From NCBI RefSeq assembly GCF_003589595.1, contig NW_020656077.1, forward strand, positions 6,094,328 through 6,158,327: DNA of 64,000 nt, in the 5' to 3' direction. Below, piece after piece: positions 33,642-45,910 of the stretch. This DNA is from Hyposmocoma kahamanoa (Eukaryota > Arthropoda > Insecta > Lepidoptera > Cosmopterigidae). Made by a program: the position numbers and the translations under genes. Numbering within the stretch: position 1 is the first letter of the stretch; each line of letters opens with the position of its first letter. The notes under the pieces were generated by a model. It searched no databases. It was given only the letters and a program-made list of their open reading frames with translations, and was not told where the DNA came from.

Positions 33642-33710
33642 ATGGATCCGATGGCATCAGACAGCGGATTAGTTGTGAATAATTTGAACCATGTCCGGAG
33701 TGACTCGCAG
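33642..33710 (+). CDS. candidate alternative first coding exon of pyd (23 codons)
   Basis: An ATG at 33642 opens 23 codons that end exactly at the donor CAG|gtaagc in phase 0, the phase required by the PDZ1 exon at 59793. The peptide starts MDPMASDSGLVVNNLNHV and is hydrophilic with no signal peptide. The short leader between about 33360 and 33641 contains one small upstream frame (ATGGAAACT.. at 33601, stopping after six codons). This is the best-looking of the four start exons because the ATG context, length and donor are all good. What is seen is an ATG, an open frame and a donor; that it splices to pyd is inferred from strand, phase and the lack of any other plus-strand multi-exon gene apart from PINX1. 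Confidence 0.6.
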
Positions 33711-36037
33711 GTAAGCTCGGCCGCTTATACGTACCTATCGATGAAGCGAAACACGTTTTCCGTTGCATATCTCTACCTATGAATAAGTGCATTGACTTTT
33801 CAATTATTTGAAATATTTAGAACCAAACTTGTACGAATGTGTGTCTTTTTCCAAGTTGATGGCGTTGTTGTGAGTTTTTACAACTTCAGAACTATGCGAA
33901 AACAACCCTTAATATTTAGAGATGTCTCTTAACTGTCGTTCATTTTTAGTATTTAGAGTTACTTCTGAAAGCACGGTCTAAATATGTGGTTATCTCTACT
34001 TTGCATAAGATTACTTTTATTAGTTGTAACAAGTGATACAATCTTTTAGGATTTTGTAAATTGCTAATGTGTTTAACTGAAAAATCAAACATTGGTCAGG
34101 TAAACCAAAGTGAAGTTAACCAAATTACAAGATTCGAATAAAGTTATTTAGATAAAAATATTTACTTTCGATATAGTATGTTAGTTACAAAGTTTTCTTT
34201 GCTAAGTAGTTATTCCTACTCTATAATATTAGGATTAAATGCAGCTACAGGTAGATACCTATTTCAAAAAATATTTACTACATTTATATGTACTTAACTT
34301 GCGCATTCCTACCTGCCTTTTTCGCTGCAGCACCTGCCATTTCAGATGAATAACAATATAAACGAGTAGACAAAGCTATGGCATCACAATATAGAGTCCA
34401 AAAATAGAATAGAACACTGAGATGAAAGAGTCTTCACTTTTTGCGTCGAAGTCCAAAATCAGCAGAGGCACATGTTCCCGCCAATAACCTGTTTCGCGCC
34501 AATTCGCAGCTGTCGAAGGCAAAGCGGTTGGGTCGCCAATAAATTATTGAAGTACCTACATTTATTTATTATGTACATTTTTCTCCACTTCAGCAGCATT
34601 CAGCGTCCAGAATTCACAGTTAATTTCTTTCCTTTAACTGTTGTATGGTGGCCTAAAAGCATGCTTATGATAAATACTTATTGAGTTATTTCAAACCTTG
34701 TCTTTATTATTATTTTAACTCAGGTAAGTTTCTTTGTGTCTGCAGGCCGCGGAGTGATACAGAATGACTCATAATCAGGGTATTCGCTTAAAACGACTAA
34801 ATACTAAACCCGTTTCTGTCCTTAAAAAAAATTCAGAGTTCCTACCAAGTTAATTTTAGAATTAAACAAAAATCGTTCACTAAGCTTGACCTATAACAAC
34901 ATGGAGTGCTAGAGTTTCTGTTTTAATTAAATACGGAACTTTAGTGATGTTATAGGACACAACACTTATAAAGGTTTAACACAACCAATCGTCCACGCCT
35001 GATATCTACTTTATAGTGCTGCTGTCCACCTAAACATTATTGAACAATGATTCACGGGGCCACAAGCCAATGAACTGGCCGAAAGTGCCTATATGAATTT
35101 GAATTGTTGTTACTTAAACAATCAAATTAATATTCTTACAGCGGAATCTGTTATATTAGTGTTTATTTTATTTATGTTACTACCTATACTTTTCATTGAA
35201 CTAGATGGCTACATCATAACATTAAAATTATTAATTAAATATTCAATTTTATTAATATTAAAAAAAGCGGATTTTCAAGATGGCCTATTTTCTCTCAAAT
35301 TGATTTTGTGATCGATAATTTAAGTACAATCTCTTAAGGTAACGATCTCCAGCGAAAAATGGCAGAAAATTAAATTATTGAAGAAATTTTAAAATCCAAG
35401 ATCTGGCAATATGGCCAATTCGCAGTAAATAGACACCTTAGCCTGTCCTGTAGACTGAAAAATTTTACTACTACTACTAAAAAAACGCGCAGATTTTTAC
35501 AAATGGGGACATTTCAAAATTTCATTATAGTAAAACAATATAGGGGTATTAGCAAGTAGGTAGCATAAAAAACAATAGTATTGTTCATGTATTCGTATGT
35601 AGTTTCATAGGGCTTATTAGTCCGTTTATGTAGTTCTTCTTCAAGTTCTATAATAATATGTTGTGTTTTATGTGTTACTTACAGCACAATACAATAAAAA
35701 TTAAAGTAAATATGATTAGGTACCTTAATATGCATACGGCGTAAAAAGCTGCTTGCGGTTCCCGTACAAAACACTAGAAGCAGCTGGTTAGACTGTAAAA
35801 TTTTTTCGAAATCGGATTTACTTTCTAAAAAGTTTCTGGAGGAGGAAAATGTATTAAGATACAGAAGTAAAGAACCTTAAGCGCCAATAGTAATTTTTAC
35901 TACAGAGGGTTTTAAAAAGAACGATTGAACGGTCATTAATATATGTTAAATAAAAAAAACAAGCGACTATAGGACTTTCACCACTGTCTTTTACTATTGC
36001 GTGATTTTTAGCATTCTAAAATAATGGACTTAGGGTA
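33711..36037 (+). other. presumed pyd intron, no recognised feature
   Basis: Follows the phase-0 donor at 33711. No conserved exon, repeat family or RNA gene was recognised. The frames at 34472-34684 and 35093-35311 are low-complexity. Confidence 0.5.
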
Positions 36038-36038
36038 T

Positions 36039-36117
36039 TTTTTTATGATATCAAGTTATGGAACGAACAGTCATGCGCTTGGTGGTAAGCGACAGGGCAG
36101 TCAATAACAGGTCCGTT
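36039..36117 (-). repeat. family A retroposon fragment, copy 8
   Basis: Only the T-run, TCAAGTTATGGAACGAACAG and TGGTGGTAAGC remain. Confidence 0.7.
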
Positions 36118-37546
36118 ACTTGTCACCTATAATTAAAACTAGGTTTGTTTTAAAGTGTTTAATATAATTGTTCGTTGACGAGTGAGAAATGTGTTACGTG
36201 TTACGTAAAACACATAATGCATACCTGTATTACTCCTGTACAGTTAGCGCGAGCGTATTGAGAAAATTTTTCCTTCTCTATCGACTATGATGCAAATCGA
36301 AGCATGAGATGACAGGAATAATTTTCGTTTTTTAATTTATGACTAAATCCGATAATGGTAGAAAGAGGTACCGCACTATCCCCACTCATTCGTTCATCTC
36401 TATGCCGCTTACGATAAGAACGGTTCTAGCTGTCAAGCGCAATGTGCTCTTGATTGTACGATTCTTGATATTTTTTGGGATGTTATTATAACACTTTTGT
36501 TTGTAAGAATAAACTTAAATTGAAGGCGGCCAATTTTGAAAACATTAACACTGGAGGTCACAATGAAATTTAATAGAATAGTAATGGTGGCTACTCATAT
36601 TACAATTATAATGGTGAACTACGCGCGAGACATTTTTGTTCAACCTAAACCCAGTTTTTGAAAGAACATCTACGTCTACTGAGTGGCAGAGATCTGTCAA
36701 ATGTATATAAAATAAGACCGTCATGCTACGGAGCAAGTGAGGTGTTGTCTTCAATAGACCATGTGTCCACGACGGCTTCATTCTCATAACGTTCATGCTC
36801 TCGCGCATAGAATTGGCAGTGACGTCATTTTCGAGAGAAAATTGACAGCTCTGAGAAGCGATAACTTGAACGTCTTGAGGTTCATGTTTATGTCTAGGCT
36901 GTCTGTATATACCTAGTTAGTATTGGGATATGAAAAGTAATTCCTTCGCGGCACTTTCTACAAGAATAATACATACTTTAGTTATTATGGTAGTTTTAAA
37001 ATAGGTCGTCTGCAACACTTCCCGTCTTCTCAAAATAACCCATTGGGTATGTAGATACTTAAATAGAAGCAAAATAACGCGGCGACTAATTTAAATTAAT
37101 TTCAAAAATGTTCAAGCTCGCTGATTGTTATTGATTATTACGTTGCTTTACTCTTTCGTAAAGTTAGTAACAAAATAGATGCGGATTTCCCTCGATATTT
37201 TTCTCACTGGCTTAATACACGCAACGTCTTCGCGCGTTTTTTACTGACCATAAAACATTCATCCAGTTTCCGGCATAATGGCGAATGGCGACTCTCTTCT
37301 TATTGCGTGTGCAATATAGAGATAGTCAATGAAATTATGTTTCAAATATGTTTCAATGGTTTCAATACAATTTTTCTGCACTTTTTTCTGAAATAAAATG
37401 TCGAAGTCAGGCAGTATCCAATCATGAAGGCCATAGTAAAAAAAGAAAAAAAAAGGACGTGACTGATTAGATTAGTTTCTTGACACATAATTGCGTTAAT
37501 TACATTGGATAAGATTAAATGAAATACTAAAGACTTTAAAGAACAC
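36118..37546. other. stretch without a supported gene
   Basis: No feature recognised. The minus-strand frame at 36545-36808 has no family and shows no splice or start evidence. Confidence 0.45.
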
Positions 37547-38030
37547 ATAGCAGTAGAGCTTCTTGTGAAAGAGTTTTGTGAGAGAGCTCTGCAACCTTAC
37601 CTATTTCTGCCGCCAAGTAATAATCTACCATCCACTAACTATAACGCGGCTAAGAGACAAATGGTCAAATCCGTTTTAAATAGAAAAAGATAGAGCACAA
37701 AATTTTTCTTTAAAAACAGTTAAAATTAGTTAACTTGACTTATCGGAACTTAACCTAACGATGCATAGCTGATAAAATATCATAATAAATATCATTGAAC
37801 AATTTCAATATTCTAAAAGTGGGTTAGGTTTTTTATGATATCTCAAAAAATTGTTTTGTCACTTTACGGAATACAGTAACGTCAGCATTACTGTATTCCG
37901 GTTTTGAAGGGTAAGATCTCAAATCTTTGCGAATTAAAGTTCTGACTGGCTTTGCAACTGTTGGACAGGCATGTAGCTTACCGTCAGGTGCACGACTTGT
38001 AAAGCCCGTCACTTGATATTATAAAAAAAA
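37547..38030 (+). repeat. family A retroposon split by an insertion, copy 9
   Basis: The 5' part (37547-37625) and the 3' part (37868-38030, ending in poly(A)) are separated by about 240 bp of unrelated sequence. Confidence 0.78.
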
Positions 38031-39904
38031 ATTCGTTTTTACTATGTACCGTAATTGGAAAAATGTTACGCTGTTACGCTTGTCTATAAGTCAATCTATT
38101 CTTTCTAATAAAGTAGGTAAGTAAACTTACTAAATATTTATTCATTGTGGGGAGCACGGATATACATAAGTAGGTATATGACTGTGGTGGAAAATTAGCG
38201 CACCATCTCGCATATTCCACGAGGATTTTGAATTGATGCGTCTATTGTATGAAATGACAAACTGCACGTAATATGGCCGATTTATTCAATTTAATCTACA
38301 ATGGCGCAAAGGAAGAGTGTTATTCGCATTGATATCACTAAGTTACTAAGTAAGTTACGACACTTATTTACTCAGGACCATTTTGCACTGGCTTTCTTTA
38401 ATGACCGGTCTAGGCGGGTCACTCAAGTCCGTTGCTACTGGATGTGCTAAGATGGGGTAGACATTCTCACAGGCAACGTAGAATTTTCTCAACCTGTCTA
38501 GAGAGTAAAGTCTCTAAAAATATTCATGATGTGTTTTATCTACGTGTTACATTATGTTATTTTGAGTGGTATCGCACACAAAACAAATAAATATATAAAT
38601 AAACAGAATAATAAATAATGTAAACAAAATTTATGAAAATCACGTAATAATATTCAAAGTAAAGAAACCTGACTTTTACTTTCTTGTAAACCGGTCCTCG
38701 ACTTCGCACCTGGGCTCGCAAAAATCAAACCAAAACGTGGTTTTTAACAAAATATAAATTCATAATAGATATTTGTCAAATCAACAGATCAAAAGATTGC
38801 AAAATTTTAATGTGATGTCATATTAATTATAAGCTAGTTATGCTGTTCGTCAAGTGAATCTTTTAACTATTTTTTTATGTATTTTTAATTTAAATTATTG
38901 CTTTGGTAATCGTACAGTCAAGAGCACATCAAGCTTGACTTAACACTTTATATTTAAAAACTCTTGACCCAGTACTTGACCATATTAATATAGTAAGTAA
39001 ATACAATATGTGTTCTGATTTAAAACTCGTTTCGAAATATCATGCACTTCCAACAGTGGCCTAGCTGACTCTACTGGAGATAGTCTCTCTAATAATAATG
39101 ATGCCCAACACCAGCGATATCAATGCAGGTTGATTGCGATTTATCAATACGAATGTCAAGAGTTGCGATGATATGATGTTTTTTGCTTGGATGATTTGTT
39201 ATTAGCTAGGTATTATAACATAGCTGGTCAATTGCAACTTTCGAGACTCCTGTGGTATTTTAAATTCACATCACGTTACGGGCCGTGATGAGAAAAAAAC
39301 AATCGCAGCCAGCATCCATCACGCGCCATCAAAGTCGTGCGGGTCGAACGGTTCAAATTTAAACAAAAGTTTTATTATAATAATAGTACCGTGGTAGAGC
39401 ACTGTGTTATACTAACTGCAATTTTTTTTTTGCTATTGATAAGTTGATATGTGACTAACATATTTATATATTACTAATATATTAATGACATGACAATTAA
39501 GTATTACCGAAAATTGAAATGAAATAGATAATATACACGCAACTTATAAAATGTTCATCTTATTAGAAGCCGACGCAGTGCATTAGATCTAAACGTGTTT
39601 CATACAGCCTAACTTGCTAAATATAAATCTACAATGAAAATGGACCGGATTTATAGAGCGAAGTGGGCGTTATTGCCCAGATCCAGCCAGACAAATCATT
39701 GTATTACAAATTCACAATATCATGTTGGTGCCTACAATTATTATATAACGTAAAACTAGACAGATATACAAAATATACCATGATAGATAATATTACCCTG
39801 CTATTAAAATACTAGGGAATTTGGGTTAAAAAACAAGGAACGTAATTTAAATGTATGTATTTTTTTAAATATCTGTTAAATCTATATATATGTACATAAT
39901 ATAT
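38031..39904. other. stretch without a supported gene
   Basis: AT-rich DNA upstream of PINX1 with stops in every frame; nothing recognised. Confidence 0.5.
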
Positions 39905-40005
39905 ATCAGTTTGTTTGAAAAAACAAATATACGCGATTTAAATCAGGAAACATAGTTTCATCTCCTATGTGTAACAATCGCGAAAACCTAAAAACTCGAT
40001 ATATC
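39905..40005 (+). repeat. interspersed repeat family E, 5'-truncated
   Basis: Matches the second half of the copy at 3910-4055 (TTTGTTTGAAAAAACAAATA, ATCGCGAAAACCTAAAAACT). It ends about 245 bp before the PINX1 ATG. Confidence 0.7.
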
Positions 40006-40249
40006 AGTTATTGTCATCAAGTAAAACAAAAGCATGAAACGAAACGTTAAACGCTACAAGCCGCCATGCGACTACATTTCAACGACCTTGAGCTAGCCAA
40101 TCATGCTCCATCGTACGTTGAAACCTCACGAACTTCGTTCCGCTTGTTTCACCGTGATGTTGGCAGCATTGCCGCCATGTCGTCCATTTTGACAACAAAA
40201 CACGTGCCGTTGTGTCCATAGAGGTTGTGTTATTTTTCGTTTATAAAAG

Positions 40250-40529
40250 ATGTCTATGTTAGCGGAACCTCGTCGTAAACAGAAAATAATAAATCTGCGT
40301 GCTAAGAATAACGCATGGAGTAACGATGCTAGCAAATTCGGGCAACGGATGTTGGAGAAAATGGGCTGGACTTCGGGCAAAGGGTTAGGTGCTAAAGAAG
40401 ACGGAATAGTGCAACACGTTGTCGCTCGATACAAGAATGATGAGAAAGGCTTGGGTTTTGAAGACCGGAACGACCAATGGACAAAGCATGAAGACGATTT
40501 CAATGCTTTACTGGCTAATTTATCTAATG
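40250..40529 (+). CDS. PINX1: PINX1 exon 1 (G-patch domain)
   Basis: This exon encodes residues 1-93 of PIN2/TERF1-interacting telomerase inhibitor 1, a nucleolar G-patch protein that works with a DEAH helicase in rRNA/snoRNA processing and, in vertebrates, inhibits telomerase. It starts MSMLAEPRRKQK, the family's usual N-terminus, followed by AWSNDASKFGQRMLEKMGW and GKGLGAKEDG (G-patch about residues 28-74), and ends DDFNALLANLSN. The second ATG at 40256 is in frame, but the first matches the MSMLAE start of the family. The donor is G|gtaagt in phase 1. It sits on the same strand as the pyd exons and would lie inside a pyd intron if the upstream start exons are real. Confidence 0.94.
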
Positions 40530-41273
40530 GTAAGTGCATAACCTATCTTGCATTTGATTTCTTTACTAAATATTAATAATACGCAAATATATACGTAATA
40601 ATACTCTCGTTTATCTGGTGCTTAGTAAGGGAGACCAAAGCACTGAAGAACAGTGTTGTCAGGGGTTGAGTCGAAAACTACATTTCGTTACCTGTCAGAT
40701 TACATTTTTACTGCCTATGTGACATTTTACAAGTTCTTTTTGTAATTAAAAATTGTAACTATAGTAAGATATAATGTATGTGCGTCTAAATGTAAAAACG
40801 AAAAAGTAAGCATACATTTAAGGTAAATCAGGCTATTACTAAATTTATTACTTTAATATTATTTACGCCATCTCTGAGTTACTTTTTTTTGTCTAATTTA
40901 GGTGCGTTCGTAAACTATTTAGGATTTACGACAACAAAGATAGTTGAATCTATAAAATCTCGACAACCTCAAAAGTTGTGAAAATTGCTACAACAAAAGT
41001 TACTCACATATTACGTGAGAAGGTCAAAAGTTACAAAAAATGTAAGAAATGTGACCATCTGGCAACACTGTTAAAGCGTTCAGGGTTAGGTTAGTATTGT
41101 TATATATTAAGTAATAGTAGTAATGTTTATTTGTAGTATAGATACAACCTGTTTCACAAGGCGGCATTATTATTTATAATTTTATTCCATTATCACATTT
41201 CACATATGTATTCATATTGATTGATCTTAAGTTTGTTGGTTTAGTTAAGATATTGTTATATTTTGTTTTCCAG

Positions 41274-42181
41274 CCAACAGCGATGACGAGAAGATACCCA
41301 GTGGTGTTTCTCTGGAGGATAAATCAAAGAAGAGCAAAGCCCGTATCCACTATCACAAGTTTACACGAGGTAAAGACCTTTCCCGCTACAGTGAAAAAGA
41401 CATAGCCAACATATTTGGCAAGAAAAGTCTTAAGGAAGTAAAAAAGAAAGTAGATGAAGTAATACAAGAAGATTGCAAACCAACAGAGCAAATATTCACA
41501 GAGAAAGGAAGCATGATAGATTACTTTAAAAATAAGCTGGCTGTTTTACAGAGACAAAAACCAGCCAAAAAAGAAGTTTTGGATACAGAAAATAGCTATC
41601 AAGGGTTTGGATATAATTATGATGGCGAAAATAATCACAGTGGCTTTGGTTACAGTGTTGAAACCAATGATTTTGTGTGTATAAATACTTATGCAGGTTT
41701 TGGGTTTCAACCTGCCGCTCATAATGTACCTAGTGATGCTCAAAAGTTAGATTATATTGGTGATGTGAATTTGGAAAATCCTAAAAAGAATAAGAAAAGA
41801 AAGAAGCGTGAACAAGATACAGTTGATGAAGATATTTCACAAAGTAAAAAAAACAAGAAAAGATTAACACAGAATGCTAACATACATGAAAACATGCACT
41901 TGGAAATACAAAATGTTGAAACAATGCTTGAATTAGAAACCGAAAATGGAAAAAAGAAGAAGAAATCAAAGAATAACCACATTGATTCTAAAGAAAATAA
42001 TGAATTGGAAACTAATGCATGCGATCAATCAAATGAATCAGTATTCATAAATAATCTGAATAATAGTGGAACACTAAGAACAAAACAAAAGAAGCTAAAA
42101 AAGAAAAAGAATTCTGAAATAGAGGAACTTTATGAAACTGAAGATATTGCCCCTAAAAAGAAGAAAAAGAAAAACTATTAA
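41274..42181 (+). CDS. PINX1: PINX1 exon 2 (C-terminal part, to stop)
   Basis: After a 744-bp intron (acceptor tgttttccag) the frame reads on for 301 full codons to TAA, for a protein of about 395 residues, somewhat longer than the roughly 330 of vertebrate PINX1. Conserved segments are [21 protein letters not shown] followed by IANIFGKK, which match the family's motif after the G-patch, and [12 protein letters not shown], which resembles the segment tied to telomerase inhibition in vertebrates. Aromatic-glycine repeats follow ([27 protein letters not shown]), then several lysine clusters ([24 protein letters not shown] end) that fit nucleolar targeting. The gene ends in a lysine-rich tail directly before the stop. 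Confidence 0.93.
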
Positions 42182-42413
42182 CACATGGTTGCCTTAAAAA
42201 TTAAAATACTACCTCCTCAATATTATATTCTTTTTTACAAGAAATATATAGAAGTTATTGAAAATTATTTTTTGCTACTTATTTTTAGAAACCCTTATTT
42301 TGCACAAGACGTAAATAGTGCATTGTTGAATACACGACAAATATGGTACATGTCATTTTAATGCATTTCACATGCATTTTATTTCCTGTTATTACTGAGT
42401 TAACAGCATGTCC

Positions 42414-42419
42414 AATAAA
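42414..42419 (+). promoter_or_regulatory. candidate polyadenylation signal of PINX1
   Basis: AATAAA lies about 230 bases after the PINX1 stop codon and is the most plausible 3' end signal for it. Support is positional only. Confidence 0.5.
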
Positions 42420-42623
42420 AATTATAAAAAACTAAGGTGTTCTCGTGCTATATTGAAATAACTTTTCTTTAAATGCAGAGGTGTTTACATATTGATATTT
42501 TTATACCAGCATCGCGATTGGTTATGGAGTATGAATATGAAATAGAAATGAAATGCTGAACAATTCTGTATTTCAGGCACTCTCGTTCAAAGTACCACAA
42601 ACAATAAACATGTCTACGATTTT

Positions 42624-42880
42624 GATACCTTCTGTGAACGCTGTGCCCCCAAGCAGTAACGTGAACATTACTGCGTTCCGGTTTCGAACGCTAATGGCGC
42701 TGGTGAAATCACAGGCACATGGGACTTGTCAACTTATGTCTCAGGGTACAGGCACAGTAGCAGTGCCGAAGATCTTTGATTTAAAGCTCTGAGTGGCACT
42801 GCAACTGTTATCGATAGGCGTGTCGTTCACCACTAGGCGCACAAGTCGTTCATCCCGTCACTTAGTATTTATAAAAAAAA
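42624..42880 (+). repeat. family A retroposon, 5'-truncated, copy 10
   Basis: Lacks the first 60 bases; retains GCAGTAACGTGAACATTACTG, CATGGGACTTGTCAACTTAT and poly(A). Confidence 0.82.
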
Positions 42881-43199
42881 ACTTTATTTTTTGATCATTT
42901 TTGTAAAGAAACATATTTATTTACTAATATTATGCTTCCAAAATTTTGTGAAAAGAAAATAAAAACAGAACAGGTTCAAAAATTAAGTTGGCGTAGTGCT
43001 CATTGAAGTATCGATTTCGGTGGTTCCCGTTGGCGAGATTGATTACTTTGATGTCATTTTTGAAACACCGAGCGGCTGCTTCTATTCTATAATGAATAGC
43101 GAGTGCGATGGCTCGCGCTATGCGTCGCGAGATTCTGCTACCTTTGTATGGAGTTACCCAACACGCTTCACTTACAATGAAGCACGCACTCATAGCCTG

Positions 43200-43312
43200 A
43201 CCGCAGCACTAGGAAAACCCTGTATCGCGGGGGCCATAGACACATAGACAATCACAAATTACACCCAAACACGAGAACGATAACAACACGAGAGAAATAA
43301 ATGTAGATTGTA
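43200..43312 (-). repeat. SINE family C, 3' part only
   Basis: ACCCTGTATCGCGGGGGCCAT and AATTACACCCAAAC..GAGAAATAAATGTAGA match the 3' halves of the copies at 49694 and 55378. Confidence 0.6.
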
Positions 43313-43477
43313 GGCTAGTGTGCAAAAAACCTCCGTTTCTGCTTCCGCAACTGCGGAGTTCCGTACGCTTTTTCACATCTGTTTCCGTTTCTGCTTTCGC
43401 AATTTTTATCGGAAATTTAAAACGTTCGCAATGGATAAGTCACGTGCGCCTTGATCTAGCAATTTTATGTTGTGTTC

Positions 43478-43655
43478 TCCATCTGTGGCCGAACGGTTAC
43501 CATACTGGTATGCCACGCAAAGGTCCTGGGTTCGATTCCCGGGGCGGGAGAAACATTGGAATAATTTGTGGTTGTCTATGTGTGTGTCACCATGCCACTC
43601 GCGTTGTTGTTGTTGTTGTATGTTGAGTGTGTGTGTTTTATTATTACGAGTAATA
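43478..43655 (+). repeat. tRNA-derived SINE family C
   Basis: tRNA-like head GTGGCCGAACGGTTACCATA, B-box GGGTTCGATTCCCGGGGCGG, AATTTGTGGTTGTC, a (GTT)n run and an end rich in GTGTGTGT..TTATTATTA. Confidence 0.78.
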
Positions 43656-44136
43656 CTGTTGATTATGAAACCAAGTACATGCCCTGTTTAAGCTATTTCA
43701 TTGAGATCTTTAAAGCATTTATAGTTCCGCTTCCGTCTCCGCTAAGATTTACTCTTAACTTCTGTTTCCGTTATGACACTTCCGTTGTATGAGGCAGTTA
43801 TTACTTATTAATCTTATTATACATTATACTACGCTTAACATTTAATTTCGAAAATGTAGCTTATAACAAATTTTATTAATTTGACAAGTGTTAATTAGAG
43901 TTAGCAGGGTGACATTGCCCAAAGTTAGTTAATTATATCTTCATTAACATCTTCAGTAGGACAATTAGCACTGATGGCGGTCGAAATATTTATCCAATAC
44001 AATACATAATTATTAACCATATAGTCTTGACATTGCCTGCTAATTGTAGCGTAAATAAAACATTCCCCATCTCCAAACGCAATAAAGGCTAAATTGACTT
44101 GTAATAATGTCTATTTACTGTTCGCCAGATTCAATT

Positions 44137-44364
44137 TCAATAGGTAGTGATTTGAAATAGCATTGCGTAATTTTCGTTGCTCCGTATCGCGATGGAATAT
44201 TGATGTGGGCACATTCTTTTAAGTTCTGTGAAGACCCTGTCAATAGCTTGAAGTCGATTTTCATCGAGTCGGCGAGACGACGCGACCGTGACTTGTTTTA
44301 CAAGTTTGATGAAAGCTATAGTTTCAAATCGTAAACGTTGGATAACGTCTAATTTCTCTCTCAT
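44137..44364 (-). CDS. unrecognised 75-residue open frame (possible small gene or remnant)
   Basis: ATG 44364 follows an upstream stop and opens 75 codons. The product is helix-like and basic (MREKLDVIQRLRFETIAF, KLVKQVTVASSRRLDENR, RVFTELKRMCPHQYS) and the middle is clearly more GC-rich than the flanks. No domain is recognised. It could be a small gene, an exon or a remnant of a mobile element. It has no clear polyadenylation signal. Confidence 0.25.
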   Translation of the reverse strand: MREKLDVIQRLRFETIAFIKLVKQVTVASSRRLDENRLQAIDRVFTELKRMCPHQYSIAIRSNENYAMLFQITTY

Positions 44365-44586
44365 TGATGGTGTCTTTAGACAACTTTATCACATTCGAGA
44401 CACAGGGGACGTGTTTCGGCTGAAGTGGCGATGATTACATTCAAAATGTTTTATGTAAGACCTTCGTAATTGAATAATCCATACGTATGTTGGATATAAA
44501 GAATTTATTTATGTTAATGATACATAGGATAAACACGTACATTGACTTAATTTTTATATTTTATTACAGGACAAATCAGTGTTCTC

Positions 44587-45258
44587 TAGAGACGGGAAAA
44601 ACGGCATTTTTTTTAAACGTTTAAACGTTATGTTTTTTTAAAAAAGCGTGCTTTTTTAAACGCTTTTTAGTTTGAGGCTAACAAAATCGTCTAGAAAACG
44701 TTTAAGCGCATAGACATTTATGTTAAAAAAGCTTACAACGTTGTGTTGATAGCGAAACGCAAGAGTGGACTATTAAAGGTTTCTAAGTAAGTTTTTTGTT
44801 AAAAAAGGAGATATATTTTTATTTATGACATAACATTATTTTAATATAATATTTTGTTCATTGGGGTTTAAAAGCGTTCAAAAACATAAGTTGTTTAACT
44901 TTTGTAGTTGTTAACCGTTGGAATGGAAAAAAACTGCTTATTTTTTTAACGTTAAAACGTACGCTTAAAAAGCGTGCTTGTAAAAGCGCTTTTCTTTTAA
45001 ACGCTTTTAGTTTGACGCTTAAAAAGTCGTTTAGAAAAACGTTTAAGCGCAAAGACGTTATGTATACGTTATGTTGAATTAATTTGTTTAGAAAACATAG
45101 ATGGCGCTACTCGAAACTTACGCACGTTGTAAAAAATTATATTGTTGAATACCTATAGAACTGACCAGTTACCAACGCTTACGCTTAAGACGAAAAGCTT
45201 ATGCGCTTATTTTAAAAAGCAAACTTTTTAAGTACTTTTCGTTTAACGCCCACCTCTA
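44587..45258. mobile_element. hAT-like MITE with TAGAG ends and internal duplication
   Basis: An 8-bp duplication GTGTTCTC flanks it exactly (44579-44586 and 45259-45266). The left end TAGAGACGGGAAAAACG and the right end in reverse complement TAGAGGTGGGCGTTAAACG are imperfect TIRs. Inside, a block of TTTAAACGCTTTTTAGTTTG, AAAACGTTTAAGCGCA.AGAC occurs twice about 330 bp apart (44628-44730 and 44955-45060). No coding capacity. Confidence 0.78.
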
Positions 45259-45266
45259 GTGTTCTC

Positions 45267-45764
45267 GAAAGTCACAATGCGAAATCGGTAGGGTTGCCAA
45301 GTAAAATCGATATATTCGGACCAAAAATCGGTAAATAAAGAAACAATATATTAAATAGAGCAAATCTGTATATTTTAAAGTGGGAATCGTATTTTACTCA
45401 CTAATGATACTATTAAAACTATTAACAGTTAGGTGAGCTTACCTGTACTAGGTACTTAAATTGACAAATAACATTGATAAACAAGGAACACATATATAAA
45501 TCGTTTACACGTCGATCGAGTAGTAGGGATAGGAATCCCTGGAAAAGATAAGGAATACCAACTTGGATTGTTGAGAATCGGTAAAAAATCGAAAGAAATT
45601 CTTTACTCATAAAAAAAATCATAGAAAAATCGTTCTATTTTGGGTATTACGGTAGGGCAAGCGATAAATCGATAGAAATATCAAAAAACCGGTGGGTTCG
45701 AGACCACTGGGACAAAGCAGCCTCGACTTTTGCCTCCATTCTGGCCACCCAAAGACAATTATAT
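45267..45764. other. stretch without a supported gene
   Basis: AT-rich; nothing recognised apart from several AATCGGTA/AATCGATA-like words. Confidence 0.5.
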
Positions 45765-45910
45765 TTTTCTAGTTTATTGGCTCCGGTTGTAGTACATAAC
45801 CAAACATTATAACACCACTAGTTTTATAATTATTCATACAAAGATCGAACATTCGAACATTCCTTCGATCCGGCCGGATTCGAACCGACGTCTTCTAGCA
45901 AGCAAAAAGT
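45765..45910 (-). repeat. SINE family D, copy 2
   Basis: Minus strand: B-box-like GGTTCGAATCCGGCCGGATC and GAAGGAATGTTCG..GTTCGATC, then the AATTATAAAAC tail. Confidence 0.7.

Noticed and set aside
40126..40539. 137-codon minus-strand frame
   Set aside because: It lies opposite PINX1 exon 1, whose frame is clearly conserved; this is an antisense shadow.
41546..41982. Minus-strand Phe/Leu-rich frames
   Set aside because: Complement of the lysine-rich PINX1 exon 2.
42930..43247. Open frames on both strands (87 and 83 codons)
   Set aside because: The GC-rich core GCGAGTGCGATGGCTCGCGC contains inverted words and looks like a noncoding repeat; the plus frame ends inside a SINE.
43478..43550. 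tRNA gene-like sequence with A and B boxes
   Set aside because: It continues into a SINE body shared with 49694, 55378 and 62826; the head cannot be folded into a full tRNA with certainty. The same applies to 8781, 21558, 46710, 54497 and 62374.
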